Source: Paenibacillus sp.
GTDB taxonomy: Bacteria > Bacillota > Bacilli > Paenibacillales > Paenibacillaceae
Direction of reading: 5' to 3'
Length of the DNA: 64,000 nt
Assembly: GCA_017512705.1 (NCBI GenBank)
Contig: JAFWEX010000150.1
Coordinates: forward strand, 186,001 to 250,000
The notes below the pieces were generated by a model, which was given only the letters and a program-made list of their open reading frames with translations, was not told where the DNA came from and did no database searches. The translations under genes were made by a program, and so were the position numbers. Every line of letters starts with the position of its first letter. The stretch's first letter is position 1. This document shows, piece by piece, positions 36,617-45,636 of the stretch.

Positions 36617-37507
36617 ATGCCGCACAAAATTAAAGGCTCTATCATCATTGAAGGTGTAGAGCTGACCGTTACGAATCCAGATAAACTGTTATGGCCCGAA
36701 GCAGGTATAACCAAAGCTATGTATTTACAGAAGTTAGCTGCGCTCGCTCCGTACCTGTTAACCTATACTCGTAACCGGTTACTGACAACCATTCGATACC
36801 CTCATGGTGCCGGAGGAACTTTCTTTTATCAAAAAAATGCCCCTGAACCTGTACCTGAATTCGTTCATACACACGATCACGAAGGCATCCGCTACATTAT
36901 CATGAACGAATTGCCCGAGCTGCTCTGGCTCGGTAATCTTGCAGCATTGGAATTTCATCCTTCGTTGCATGCCATAAATAGTACGCTTCCGTGCGAATGG
37001 ATGATTGATCTGGACCCTTCATTGGAGCATGAGCCACGGATCATGGAAGCTGCCCTCATTGTGGGTGAAACCTTATCCTCGCTAGGATTGCAATCTGTCC
37101 CCAAAACTTCGGGTGCTACAGGCGTTCAGATCATTGTACCAATCAAGCCAGGGGTATCCTTTGATGAATTGCGGGATATTGGTCATTTTGTTGGAAAATA
37201 TGTCACACAAAAGCATCCTGATTTATTCACACTGGAACGGCTGAAAAAAGACCGTGGCGATCGAATCTACTTTGATTATCTTCAGCATTATGGTGGCAAA
37301 ACGTTAGCAGCGCCTTACACCCCTCGCGCGAAGCCAAAAGGAACCGTCTCTACTCCGCTAACTTGGGATGAGGTACGCAGCGACGTTTCCATTCAGGATT
37401 ATCACCTGATGAATATTATTGAACGCCTCCATGTTATTGGCGATTTGATTGCAGCTGTCCCTCCACAGCCTATAGAGCCGATTCTAAGACACCTAAAGAA
37501 AAAATAG
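36617..37507 (+). CDS. LigD-type primase-polymerase (separate protein)
   Basis: A 296-residue archaeo-eukaryotic primase-like polymerase of NHEJ, which fills gaps with ribonucleotides before ligation. It has TNPDKLLWPEAGITKAMYL, the catalytic aspartates in MIDLDPS, TSGATGVQIIVPI and the domain end FDYLQHYGGKTLAAPYTPRA, followed by TPLTWDEV. ATG 36617 has AAAGGAG seven bases upstream, so it is translated on its own and is not part of a broken fusion. No 3'-phosphoesterase domain is present in either LigD part. Confidence 0.95.
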   Translation: MPHKIKGSIIIEGVELTVTNPDKLLWPEAGITKAMYLQKLAALAPYLLTYTRNRLLTTIRYPHGAGGTFFYQKNAPEPVPEFVHTHDHEGIRYIIMNELPELLWLGNLAALEFHPSLHAINSTLPCEWMIDLDPSLEHEPRIMEAALIVGETLSSLGLQSVPKTSGATGVQIIVPIKPGVSFDELRDIGHFVGKYVTQKHPDLFTLERLKKDRGDRIYFDYLQHYGGKTLAAPYTPRAKPKGTVSTPLTWDEVRSDVSIQDYHLMNIIERLHVIGDLIAAVPPQPIEPILRHLKKK

Positions 37508-37540
37508 CCGATACCTTCGATCAGGTATCGGCTATTTTTA
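37501..37540. terminator. Bidirectional terminator between the polymerase and yitT-like genes
   Basis: AATAGCCGATACCT, loop TCGATC, AGGTATCGGCTATT (14 pairs), with T-runs on both strands. Confidence 0.93.
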
Positions 37541-37615
37541 TACATCGCTTCACTTGCGCAACTATGTTTTCTTTTTCACATTACCCTTACTTCATTTTTC
37601 AAATGTAAGAAAAGG

Positions 37616-38527
37616 CTAATGTATACCTTTTTTCTTGAATCGTCCGCCCTTCACATCGTGAATGTTACCAATGGCCACAAAGGCCTGCGGGTCCCAATCC
37701 TCAACAATAGACTTTAGCTTCGCTTCTTCCAGACGGGTGATGACAACAAAAATGATCTTTTTTTCATCACCACTGAAGCCGCCCTCGCCGTCCAGATACG
37801 TTACACCGCGTCCAAGACGATCTGTTAGCGCTGAACCGATATCGCGATACTTCTCACTGATAATCCAGACGGACTTGGATTGATCCAGCCCTTCGTTCAC
37901 GATATCAATCATCTTCATTGCGATATAGTAGGCAATCATCGAGTATAAAGCGTTAGGCCAGCCGAATACAAATCCAGCACCTGCAAAAATAAATACGTTA
38001 ATAATTAAAACAATCTGTCCTACAGACAGCGGTGACTTTTCACTAAACAAAATCGCTACGATCTCCGTACCGTCCAGTGAACCACCAGAACGTATCACAA
38101 GTCCTACGCCGACACCCAGAATCAATCCGCCGAATACAGCTCCGAGAAGTGGCTCGCCCGGGGTCAACGCTGGAACCTTGTGAAGTAAAGATGTGCCAAT
38201 GGACATCACGACGATCCCCAGCAGAGTGGATAATGCAAAAGTCTTACCAATCTGCTTGTAACCGAGAATCAGAAAAGGCAGATTGAGTAAAGTCAGGAAT
38301 ATCCCCAGCGGTAGATGGGTAAGTTCCGATACCATAATTGAAATCCCCGTGATGCCACCATCAATAACGCCGTTAGGAACGAGGAACACTTCAAGCGATA
38401 CTGCCATGAGTGAAGCGCCGATCAAAATCATAACAATACGCTGTAGAAACTTCAGGGTAAATACCGAGCTTTTGACGCCGTGGCCAGCTTGTTTGGCCGT
38501 TAGTTCTTTCACCGTTACATTGGACAT
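37616..38527 (-). CDS. YitT-family membrane protein with DUF2179 domain
   Basis: A 303-residue protein of the YitT/DUF161 family. About six membrane spans occupy residues 25-205, starting FLQRIVMILIGASLMAVSLEVFLVPNGVIDGGITGIS, with GGSLDGTEIVA in the central loop. A soluble DUF2179 domain follows (about 215-290, WIISEKYRDIGSALTDRLGRGVTYLDGEGGFSG). The molecular role of the family is unknown; transport or sensing is often assumed. ATG follows AGGGGGG. It is monocistronic and convergent with the ligD genes. Confidence 0.9.
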   Translation of the reverse strand: MSNVTVKELTAKQAGHGVKSSVFTLKFLQRIVMILIGASLMAVSLEVFLVPNGVIDGGITGISIMVSELTHLPLGIFLTLLNLPFLILGYKQIGKTFALSTLLGIVVMSIGTSLLHKVPALTPGEPLLGAVFGGLILGVGVGLVIRSGGSLDGTEIVAILFSEKSPLSVGQIVLIINVFIFAGAGFVFGWPNALYSMIAYYIAMKMIDIVNEGLDQSKSVWIISEKYRDIGSALTDRLGRGVTYLDGEGGFSGDEKKIIFVVITRLEEAKLKSIVEDWDPQAFVAIGNIHDVKGGRFKKKGIH

Positions 38528-38714
38528 AGTTTCCCCCCTGTAAAATCAGAATGTGAATCCATTTTATATATCCATTAAACTACTCCACGGGGAAGATCCA
38601 TGTAGAAAAAGGAGCTAAACTTTATTCTGCATGTACTTTAACCCAACATCAAAACGGGTATCTAAAGGCGATATAAAATAGATTCAAAATGCACTTTGTA
38701 CTGAACTAAACTTC

Positions 38715-38754
38715 CAAAAAAGAGCAAAAGGGAGCCTGTTTCTCGCAGACTCCC
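38715..38754 (-). terminator. Intrinsic terminator of cls
   Basis: Minus strand GGGAGTCTG with CAGGCTCCC (9 pairs), followed by TTTTGCTCTTTTTTG. The remaining bases of the 38528-38880 gap hold no supported gene. Confidence 0.85.
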
Positions 38755-38880
38755 TCCCTCACCATGACATGTTTTATATAATTATTATATCATAAAACAT
38801 CAAATTAGTGCAAAATAGTCAGCAAAAAGAAGATAAATTCGCAAAAAGTGAATTTACCTTCAGAAATCTGGCTAAATCGG

Positions 38881-40320
38881 CTAAAGAAGCGGAGAAAGCA
38901 TCCGAGAAAGCATTTCAGCCCCTTTTTGCAAACGTGAGCGATGTTGAAAAACCTGTGGATCAATCTGACTGCACTCCTCCAGATCCCGTTCAAAATCCTG
39001 AAGCAAACGATGGATAGCAGAGCTTTCGAACAATACAGCCGTTAATTCAAAGTTACAGAAAAAACTGCGCATATCCATGTTGGCAGTACCGACCGTTGAT
39101 AACAAATCATCCACAATCATTACTTTGGCATGAACAAATCCCTTACGATACTGATAAAACTTCACACCCGCGCGCAATAACTCTTCTACATAAGAAAGAG
39201 ATGCCAGATGCACCAGCTTTGAATCCGATTGATAAGGAATAATAATTCGCACATCGACTCCACTGACAGCCGCCGTTTTCAGTGCTTCGTAGAGAGCTGG
39301 ATCAGGTATAAAATAGGGTGATGTAATATAGATCCGTTCACAGGCAACTGAAATCGCTCCAAAACACATCTCCTGAATAGCATCCCAATCCTGATCTGGC
39401 CCGCTCCCCAGAATTTGAATCCGTTCTCCTCCGCTGCAAATATGAGGTGGAAACAACTCTCCGAGCTGCGGCTCTTGAATCCGTTCTCCCGAAGCCAGCT
39501 TCCAATCATTAAGAAACGCACTCTGCAGAAAGTAGACTGCATCTCCTTCAATCTGCACATGGGTATCTCGCCAAAAACCAACCTCTGGGTATTGCCCCAG
39601 GTAGTCATCTCCAACGTTAATTCCACCAACAAAACCTACCTTGCCATCCACAACGACAATTTTGCGATGATTACGATAATTAACTCTACGATCAATCGTC
39701 GCAATGAGTGGCGGCAGGAAAAAATGAAACTCAACACCCGCATCCTGAAGCTTGCGAATAAAACTCCAACTCAGGTGATGACTACCAAGCCCGTCACAGA
39801 TAAACCTTACCTTGACGCCTTCCTGTGCTTTACGAATCATCACCTGTTGAAAGCGTGTGCCGATCACATCATCCCTGAAAATATAAAATTCTACATGCAG
39901 ATGATGTTCCGCCTTCTCCATCTCTCGCAGCATAGCTGCGAAAGCCTCTTCCCCGTTCGTGAGCACCTTGCTTCGATTACATCCTGTAATCGGGCTCTCG
40001 GACAGATGGGACAACAAGTTAAATAAGCGATGCTGATGATTGAACCTGTCTCCTGGCATTTGACCAACTTCATGTACGATGTGAGCCTGCTTCCAGATGG
40101 TTTCACGCATTTCTCTAAAGATTCTAGACCCACCCTTTCGCAGCTTTTTCCGTTTACTGTAGTCCTGGGCAACGAAGTAATACACCACGAATCCGATCAG
40201 AGGCACACAAAATAATATGAATAGCCAAGCCACGGCTTTGGCTGGATTACGGAACTCCAACACCAGAATGGTAGCAGCCTGAAAAATAAAAATAAGTAAA
40301 ATAACGACCAGCCAGAGCAT
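38881..40320 (-). CDS. cls: Cardiolipin synthase (phospholipase D family)
   Basis: A 479-residue membrane enzyme that condenses two phosphatidylglycerols into cardiolipin and glycerol. Two N-terminal membrane spans (about 2-20 and 30-50) are followed by two PLD catalytic motifs: H218-R-K220-IVVVD225 with the NYRNHRK context, and H397-A-K399-VMIVD404 with GFVHAKV. FYIFRDDVIG and ITSPYFIPD are typical Cls segments. Length is normal. ATG follows AAGGAGG by six bases. It is a single gene, divergent from the HlyC/CorC gene. Confidence 0.96.
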   Translation of the reverse strand: MLWLVVILLIFIFQAATILVLEFRNPAKAVAWLFILFCVPLIGFVVYYFVAQDYSKRKKLRKGGSRIFREMRETIWKQAHIVHEVGQMPGDRFNHQHRLFNLLSHLSESPITGCNRSKVLTNGEEAFAAMLREMEKAEHHLHVEFYIFRDDVIGTRFQQVMIRKAQEGVKVRFICDGLGSHHLSWSFIRKLQDAGVEFHFFLPPLIATIDRRVNYRNHRKIVVVDGKVGFVGGINVGDDYLGQYPEVGFWRDTHVQIEGDAVYFLQSAFLNDWKLASGERIQEPQLGELFPPHICSGGERIQILGSGPDQDWDAIQEMCFGAISVACERIYITSPYFIPDPALYEALKTAAVSGVDVRIIIPYQSDSKLVHLASLSYVEELLRAGVKFYQYRKGFVHAKVMIVDDLLSTVGTANMDMRSFFCNFELTAVLFESSAIHRLLQDFERDLEECSQIDPQVFQHRSRLQKGAEMLSRMLSPLL

Positions 40321-40641
40321 GTGGCTTCCTCCTTAACAACTTACTTGTAACTATTCTATTCCACCGTTCCACCCTTCTCTGTTTCATCCTAACCAGCTTT
40401 GACGATATTGCTTCCAGCTAATCATAGATACCCAAAGTGGACCAGATTCGTAACGAAAATTTAGATAAAACTTTACATAGGCCATACCTGTATGATTTTA
40501 GAAAAAATATTTGTACCACACATTTAGACAATCGTTTTTTTCCAGACTATTCCTAATCCCTTCAATGGAAGGTGGTCTTCTTACGTAAAATTAGATATAA
40601 TACTCGTTAAAACTTATTACATCAAAGGAGAAGAGTAGTGA
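40321..40641. other. 321-bp divergent intergenic region
   Basis: It must hold divergent promoters for cls and the HlyC/CorC gene. A TATAAT is present at 40596-40601 (+ strand), 40 bases before the rightward ATG, but the -35 region (TGGTCT) is poor. No Mg or Mn riboswitch pattern was recognised. Confidence 0.4.
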
Positions 40642-41994
40642 ATGGACAGTGAGAGGTTTGCGATAAATTTGGTTTTGATTGCAGTATTGATAGGTTTATC
40701 GGCATTTTTTGTGGCAGTGGAGTTCGCTCTGGTACGGGTTCGCTCGAGCCGGATTGATCAAATGATTGCAGAAGGGAACAAACGGGCACTCGCTGTGAAA
40801 CAGGCCGTTGCCAATCTGGACGGATATTTGTCTGCTTGTCAGCTGGGGATCACCATAACGTCTCTCGGATTGGGCTGGCTCGGTGAACCTACGGTAGAGA
40901 AAATTCTCCACCCAGTGTTTGAGAGCATGAGCATTCCTGATTCACTTGCTTCATTCCTTTCGTTTGTCATTGCATTTGTATCGATCACGTATCTGCACGT
41001 GGTTGTGGGTGAACTGGCTCCCAAAACGATTGCGATTCGTAAGGCCGAGACGGTTGCCTTGCTAACGTCTGGACTTATCATCTGGTTTAACCGAATTATG
41101 TATCCTTTTATCTGGCTGTTAAACGGCTCTGCGAACCAACTGGTCAAATTGTTCGGGATCAAACCTGCTTCAGAACATGAAGAGGCCCACTCCGAAGAAG
41201 AATTACAGATTATTATTAATGAGAGCTTTGAGAGTGGTAAAATCAATCAGGCTGAATTTGGATATGTGAGCCGCATTTTCGCTTTTGATGAGATGTTAGC
41301 CAAAGAGATTATGGTTCCCCGGACCGACATGGTCTGCCTTTATTTAAATAAAACGAACGAGGAAAATCTGGAGATTATTCGAGAAGAACAGTATACCCGC
41401 TTTCCAATCGTTAATGAGAGCAAGGACGATATTATCGGTATTATTAATACAAAACAATTTTTCCTTGAACTGTATGGTAATGAGGAACCTGTAGACCTGT
41501 ATTCTCTCATTCAACCTGTGTCAGCCGTTCATGAGACAACGCCAGTCAAAGATCTGCTCAAAAAAATGCAGAAGGATGGTGTTCATATTGCTGTACTGGT
41601 CGATGAATACGGAGGTACCTCGGGTATTGTAACGATTGAAGATGTGCTAGAACAGATCGTCGGTGAGATTCGTGATGAGTTTGACGCAGATGAAGAGGAA
41701 GAAATTCAGATTATAAATGAACACTATGTCATCCTGGATGGTAAGGTTTCGCTGTCTAAGGTCAATGATATGTTCCTATCTTCTCTGGATGCAGATGAGT
41801 GGGATACGATCGGAGGCTGGCTCTACAGTCATCGCCCAGAGATGGAAGAACAGGAAGAGTATGAATACGAGAATCTAACTTTTGTTCTGCTGGAAAAAGA
41901 CAAAAATCGCTTCTATAAGGTCGCTATCGTTCCTAAGGAACCACTGAATATGTCCGATTATACGGATGAAAACGAAAAAGAAGCACCACTGTGA
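40642..41994 (+). CDS. HlyC/CorC (CNNM-like) membrane protein with CBS domains
   Basis: A 450-residue protein with a DUF21/CNNM membrane domain (about 1-185, three to four spans, including LSACQLGITITSLGLGWLGEPTVE and VVVGELAPKTIAI). Then come a linker with HSEEELQIIINESFESG, a CBS pair (about 215-340, with KEIMVPRTDM and AVLVDEYGGTSGIVTIEDVLEQIVGEI) and a CorC_HlyC domain (about 350-440). Homologues mediate Mg2+ efflux or resistance; the older hemolysin label is historical. ATG follows AAAGGAG by 11 bases. Single gene with a strong terminator. Confidence 0.92.
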   Translation: MDSERFAINLVLIAVLIGLSAFFVAVEFALVRVRSSRIDQMIAEGNKRALAVKQAVANLDGYLSACQLGITITSLGLGWLGEPTVEKILHPVFESMSIPDSLASFLSFVIAFVSITYLHVVVGELAPKTIAIRKAETVALLTSGLIIWFNRIMYPFIWLLNGSANQLVKLFGIKPASEHEEAHSEEELQIIINESFESGKINQAEFGYVSRIFAFDEMLAKEIMVPRTDMVCLYLNKTNEENLEIIREEQYTRFPIVNESKDDIIGIINTKQFFLELYGNEEPVDLYSLIQPVSAVHETTPVKDLLKKMQKDGVHIAVLVDEYGGTSGIVTIEDVLEQIVGEIRDEFDADEEEEIQIINEHYVILDGKVSLSKVNDMFLSSLDADEWDTIGGWLYSHRPEMEEQEEYEYENLTFVLLEKDKNRFYKVAIVPKEPLNMSDYTDENEKEAPL

Positions 41995-41997
41995 TTT

Positions 41998-42044
41998 AAA
42001 AAGGTCTGTCCCTTCGTCATTTATGACGAGGACAGACCTTTTCT
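41998..42044. terminator. Bidirectional terminator after the HlyC/CorC gene
   Basis: AAAAGGTCTGTCC with GGACAGACCTTTT; an inner TCGTCAT/ATGACGA pairing extends the stem. It serves convergent genes on both sides. Confidence 0.92.
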
Positions 42045-42150
42045 GTATACCAAGCTATATACCAATGGATAATCAGCCTTAGAGGATTTGAAACCATGCT
42101 GTTCCGTGTGGGTGTAGAGTATGGAATTATCCAGCATCTCCGCCTACAAC

Positions 42151-43227
42151 TCATTTTGGATCTGCTTTATCGTCAACAATTCGGTTCTGGATTTTGCGAA
42201 ATATAATTTTGAGAATCATATACAGCGGAATGATGATGATCATGCCAAGAATGTTCCCAAGGTCAGTTCCAACGAGCAACAAGATTACCGTTGTCAACGG
42301 ATGAATATCGAGCTGCTTGCCGTACACATAAGGCGAGATCAGATTATCCTGAATTTGCTGTGCTACCACAATGATAATGAGGGACCAGAACGCCATGGAA
42401 GGCGAGTCGATAAAAGCTACAATTACAACAGGAATGGCTGCTAGCAGTGCCCCCACATAAGGAATAAAGTTGAGTACAATGGACACCATCGTTAATAATA
42501 GTGCGTAAGGCAAGCCAATGATAATGAAGCCGATAAACATGAGGATCCCCAGCGCCACATTAACGATAACCCGCCCCACGATATAATTGCTTAGCGCCTC
42601 ATCAATCTCGTGAACTGTTTCTTCCGCATCTTTTCGATAGTTCCTTGGAAATAATAGCGTCAAGTTCGTCCCGAATTTACTGCCTTCCTTCAACATGTAA
42701 TAGAGCATAATCGGGAATGTTGCCAAAATGATTACCAGGTTGGATACAACGGAAAACAAACCCGAGACATAATCGGTAACCTGCGTGATTCCCTGGCTTA
42801 AATATTCCGACATTCTGGTAAGCAAGTCCGAATCTTCAGGCAGATATCGGGCAAGGAAACGATTGTCTTCTAGAGCTTTGATCTGCTCCACAAGAGCAGA
42901 AATAAGCGCAGGTGTATTTTCAATAAAATTCCACAATTGCTCCCGCAAGGAAGGCCATACCAGAACGCTGAATCCTGCGATGAGGAGCCCCACAGCGAGG
43001 TAGATTATCAGTACAGATAAAGCTCTTTTGATGTTATGCTGTTCCATGAAATCTATAAGTGGACGCAAAAGATAATAGAAAAACCCTGCGATCAGCAACG
43101 GAACAATAATGATGTGAATCAGTGAAGTTAGAGGTCGGAAAATAAAATTTACTTTTTCTCCTAGATATACAATCAGCAGGAGCAATATAATCGCTGTGCA
43201 TACGCGGTAAAATTTGTTGTTTATCAC
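42151..43227 (-). CDS. AI-2E family (PerM/YtvI-like) transporter
   Basis: A 358-residue membrane protein with about eight spans. It has the family's early Pro-containing segment IHIIIVPLLIAGFFYYLLRP, a soluble region with LVWPSLREQLWNFIENTPAL, and the C-terminal signature GLPYALLLTMVSIVLNFIPYVGALLAAIP followed by DNLISPYVYG. The family includes exporters of autoinducer-2 and Na+/H+ antiporters; the substrate here is unknown. The start is GTG 43227, eight bases after GGAGGGAG. Single gene. Confidence 0.92.
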   Translation of the reverse strand: MINNKFYRVCTAIILLLLIVYLGEKVNFIFRPLTSLIHIIIVPLLIAGFFYYLLRPLIDFMEQHNIKRALSVLIIYLAVGLLIAGFSVLVWPSLREQLWNFIENTPALISALVEQIKALEDNRFLARYLPEDSDLLTRMSEYLSQGITQVTDYVSGLFSVVSNLVIILATFPIMLYYMLKEGSKFGTNLTLLFPRNYRKDAEETVHEIDEALSNYIVGRVIVNVALGILMFIGFIIIGLPYALLLTMVSIVLNFIPYVGALLAAIPVVIVAFIDSPSMAFWSLIIIVVAQQIQDNLISPYVYGKQLDIHPLTTVILLLVGTDLGNILGMIIIIPLYMILKIIFRKIQNRIVDDKADPK

Positions 43228-43343
43228 GAAATGTGCTCCCTCCGTGCGCTGTCATAGCAATGTAACTGTTACTGCGACAATAATATAGTTCTTACCTTAC
43301 AATAACAGTATGTACCCTGAATGAGCCCCCATGCCCCATATAA

Positions 43344-43372
43344 ACAAAAAAAGAGGCAGGAATTAACCTGCC
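43344..43372 (-). terminator. Intrinsic terminator of the ABC exporter operon
   Basis: Minus strand GGCAGG, loop TTAATT (which contains the permease stop codon), CCTGCC, followed by TCTTTTTTTG. The stem overlaps the end of the coding region. Confidence 0.88.
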
Positions 43373-44154
43373 ACATCTCTTTTGTTGAACACAACCCAGG
43401 ATATTACCATAAAGATTACATAATATACGGCCAGAACTGCTAAGGAGAAGCCTAGCGTCATCCCGTCACTTGGACCGTTCATTAAGCCCAGCTCTGATGA
43501 AGTGTTCATATATTTGCTCAGATCCATATTGTTGAATAGAACATATTTGGCCCATTCATATCGATCCGTGTTAAAGATCACTGAGAATATACTTTGCGTA
43601 AACATAATAAACAGGGATAAACCGATCGCAAGCGCACCCGAACGAAATACCGTGGATACCATAAAGGCTATCGCAAGTGTAATGAACAGGTCGATGTACA
43701 GATATAGCCACATTGTTAACGCACTGGATGCCGAGACACTTCCCCCTGCCGGAACATCATGGGAGAACAGAAAATAAGAGCTTAACATAGCCAATCCAAT
43801 GACGAGCAATGTACTCATTATACTGAACCCTACTACGGTTAGATATTTGGAAGCGAGAATTTTGCTGCGAGACCATGGACGTATCAACAGCAGTTTAATA
43901 GTTCCCCATGTAAATTCACCAGCGACCGATTCTGCTGCAATGACCACACAGAAAATGGTATTCAGGAAAAATGCAATCTGAACCGTTGTAGCCGCTGGCT
44001 GCCAATACAAAACACCACTTGCCCCCAAGCCTTCCCTCAGTAACAGAGGCATTAGCAAGGAGATCAGCGCAAGTATAGCCAACATAAACCAAGTACGTGC
44101 ACGGCGGAACACCTTCATATTTTCATTCAGTAGCAGATTGCCGAAACTACTCAA
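43363..44154 (-). CDS. ABC-2 type transporter permease
   Basis: A 263-residue membrane protein with six spans, of the bacitracin/lantibiotic-exporter permease type (ABC-2_membrane). It begins LSSFGNLLLNENMKVFRRARTWFML, the usual cytoplasmic start. ESVAGEFTWGTIKLLLIRPWSRSKILASKYL is the coupling region, and the end is ISWVVFNKRDVAG. I place the start at TTG 44154, eight bases after GGAGG within the end of the ATPase gene; a GTG at 44163 is possible but too close to that site. It pairs with the ATPase upstream; substrate unknown. Confidence 0.9.
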   Translation of the reverse strand: MSSFGNLLLNENMKVFRRARTWFMLAILALISLLMPLLLREGLGASGVLYWQPAATTVQIAFFLNTIFCVVIAAESVAGEFTWGTIKLLLIRPWSRSKILASKYLTVVGFSIMSTLLVIGLAMLSSYFLFSHDVPAGGSVSASSALTMWLYLYIDLFITLAIAFMVSTVFRSGALAIGLSLFIMFTQSIFSVIFNTDRYEWAKYVLFNNMDLSKYMNTSSELGLMNGPSDGMTLGFSLAVLAVYYVIFMVISWVVFNKRDVAG

Positions 44155-45058
44155 TGCCGCCACCTCCAGTCACTTGCAAGAATTGATCTTCCAGCGTACG
44201 AGTCACAGTTCGAATGCCATAGACCTGCACGCCTTCACGAACTAGCTTGGCATTAACCTCAGGAATCTGTTCCCGTGAGAGAGACATCACAATTACATTT
44301 CCCTGATTAACCGCCTCTCCCTCCATAAGTTGAACAGCACGTTCCCCATCATTCACTTCAAACGCCACTTCCATTAAAGCATCTGAACCCTGTTCATCAC
44401 GGAGATTTCGAACATCGATCAGTTTACCATTCTGAATGATGGCGACAGTGTCACACATCAATTCCATCTCAGATAATAGATGGCTGGATACAAAGACTGT
44501 AATTCCCTCTTCACGGGTGAGAAGGCGCAAATAGTCCCTTAGTTCCCTTATACCTTGTGGATCAAGACCATTCGTTGGCTCATCCAGTACGAGCAACTTG
44601 GGTCTGTGTAATATAGCCTGTGCTACACCAAGACGTTGACGCATACCTAATGAATACGTTCTAACCTTATCGTGGATACGCGCTGCCAGACCGACACGTT
44701 CGATCGTCTCTGCAATACGTTCCTTGGTAACACCAGGTGACATACGTGCAAAATGGACCAGATTCTGATATCCCGTCAGAAATTTGTACATCTCGGGATT
44801 CTCAACAATGGCTCCTACCTGAGATATCGCCTTCTCAAACTCGTTCTTCACACTGTGTCCGGAGATGATAATATCTCCTTTACTAATAGACATGAGACCT
44901 ACCATCATTCGAATCGTTGTTGTTTTCCCCGCGCCATTGGGCCCTAAAAAACCAAAAACCTGCCCCGGAGAAATATCCAGGGTCAGGTCGCTGACCAATG
45001 ATCGGGAGGAAATGATTTTACTGACGCCCTGAAGTCGGACGACTGGCTCTTGCTGCAT
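44147..45058 (-). CDS. ABC transporter ATP-binding protein (BcrA-like)
   Basis: A 303-residue ATPase. Walker A is GPNGAGKT (about 41-48), the signature YSLGMRQRLGVAQA, Walker B LLVLDEPTNGLDPQG and the H-loop VFVSSHLLSEME. The C-terminal 80 residues are the regulatory extension common to antibiotic-peptide exporters. ATG 45058 has AAGGAGAGG about six bases upstream; an in-frame ATG at 45085 lies almost at the stop of the zinc-ribbon gene and is less likely. It overlaps the permease gene. The pair could export a peptide or lipid, or protect against one. Confidence 0.93.
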   Translation of the reverse strand: MQQEPVVRLQGVSKIISSRSLVSDLTLDISPGQVFGFLGPNGAGKTTTIRMMVGLMSISKGDIIISGHSVKNEFEKAISQVGAIVENPEMYKFLTGYQNLVHFARMSPGVTKERIAETIERVGLAARIHDKVRTYSLGMRQRLGVAQAILHRPKLLVLDEPTNGLDPQGIRELRDYLRLLTREEGITVFVSSHLLSEMELMCDTVAIIQNGKLIDVRNLRDEQGSDALMEVAFEVNDGERAVQLMEGEAVNQGNVIVMSLSREQIPEVNAKLVREGVQVYGIRTVTRTLEDQFLQVTGGGGIE

Positions 45059-45088
45059 TCCATCCTCTCCTTCATGGACGGGCATACT

Positions 45089-45337
45089 TTATGCCCGCTT
45101 CTCATATGAGCATAGTGTATCATAATCTTTGGTATATTGTCCTGTAAACTGGGTTTTCTCTTCCCGTTTTGATTCTACTACACACGCTTCACAGCATCCA
45201 AGCGGCATTTCACTCCGGTAAAATCCAGTACGAAACACGTGATTGCCTCCATAGCCCTCTTCCTTCTGGGCAGCGTCTCTAGCGACTGATACAATCATCC
45301 CACAACTGACACAGTAAAAGCGGCCCGATTCACTCAA
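45089..45337 (-). CDS. Small zinc-ribbon-like protein upstream of the ABC exporter
   Basis: I do not recognise a named family. The 82-residue protein has two CxxC knuckles, C9-V-S-C12 in FYCVSCGM and C49-E-A-C52 in GCCEAC, a spacing that suggests a structural zinc site. It has no membrane span. The start is TTG 45337, seven bases after GAAGG. The stop is 30 bases before the ATPase start, so it is the first gene of that operon, behind a promoter with an overlapping palindrome. A regulatory or accessory role for the exporter is possible but unproven. Confidence 0.75.
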   Translation of the reverse strand: MSESGRFYCVSCGMIVSVARDAAQKEEGYGGNHVFRTGFYRSEMPLGCCEACVVESKREEKTQFTGQYTKDYDTLCSYEKRA

Positions 45338-45426
45338 TGGAATACCTTCCCCTCACAGGAAGACTCTAGTCTCCTGTTATTTGTCGTAAGGCGCAGAAAA
45401 TTGATACATTTTGTATCCTAATTCGT

Positions 45427-45456
45427 AATTTACTTGACACCAGGACTATTGTCAAG
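45427..45456 (-). promoter_or_regulatory. Sigma-A promoter with overlapping palindrome, zinc-ribbon/ABC operon
   Basis: Minus strand TTGACA at 45450-45455, 17-base spacer, TAAATT at 45427-45432. A perfect dyad CTTGACA-N10-TGTCAAG (45433-45456) covers the -35 box and reaches the -10 box, an ideal position for a repressor. Confidence 0.72.
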
Positions 45457-45479
45457 CTTTTCAAGCATAAAAAAGTGCT

Positions 45480-45530
45480 AAAAACTAAAAAAAACGCTAT
45501 AAACGCGACAAAAGTCTCGCATTTATAGCG
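45480..45530 (-). terminator. Intrinsic terminator of the 45637-46149 gene
   Basis: Minus strand CGCTATAAA-GCGAGAC pairs with GTCGCGTTTATAGCG across a TTTT loop (about 15 pairs with one bulge), followed by TTTTTTTTAGTTTTT. Confidence 0.92.
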
Positions 45531-45636
45531 CTACATTAGGGACTAATGATACAAATCGGCCCACACAACCTTCAAATACATCACATAATATGTAATACTC
45601 GATGTCTTTCTTTTTTTGTGGAATTATAGCGTTTTA

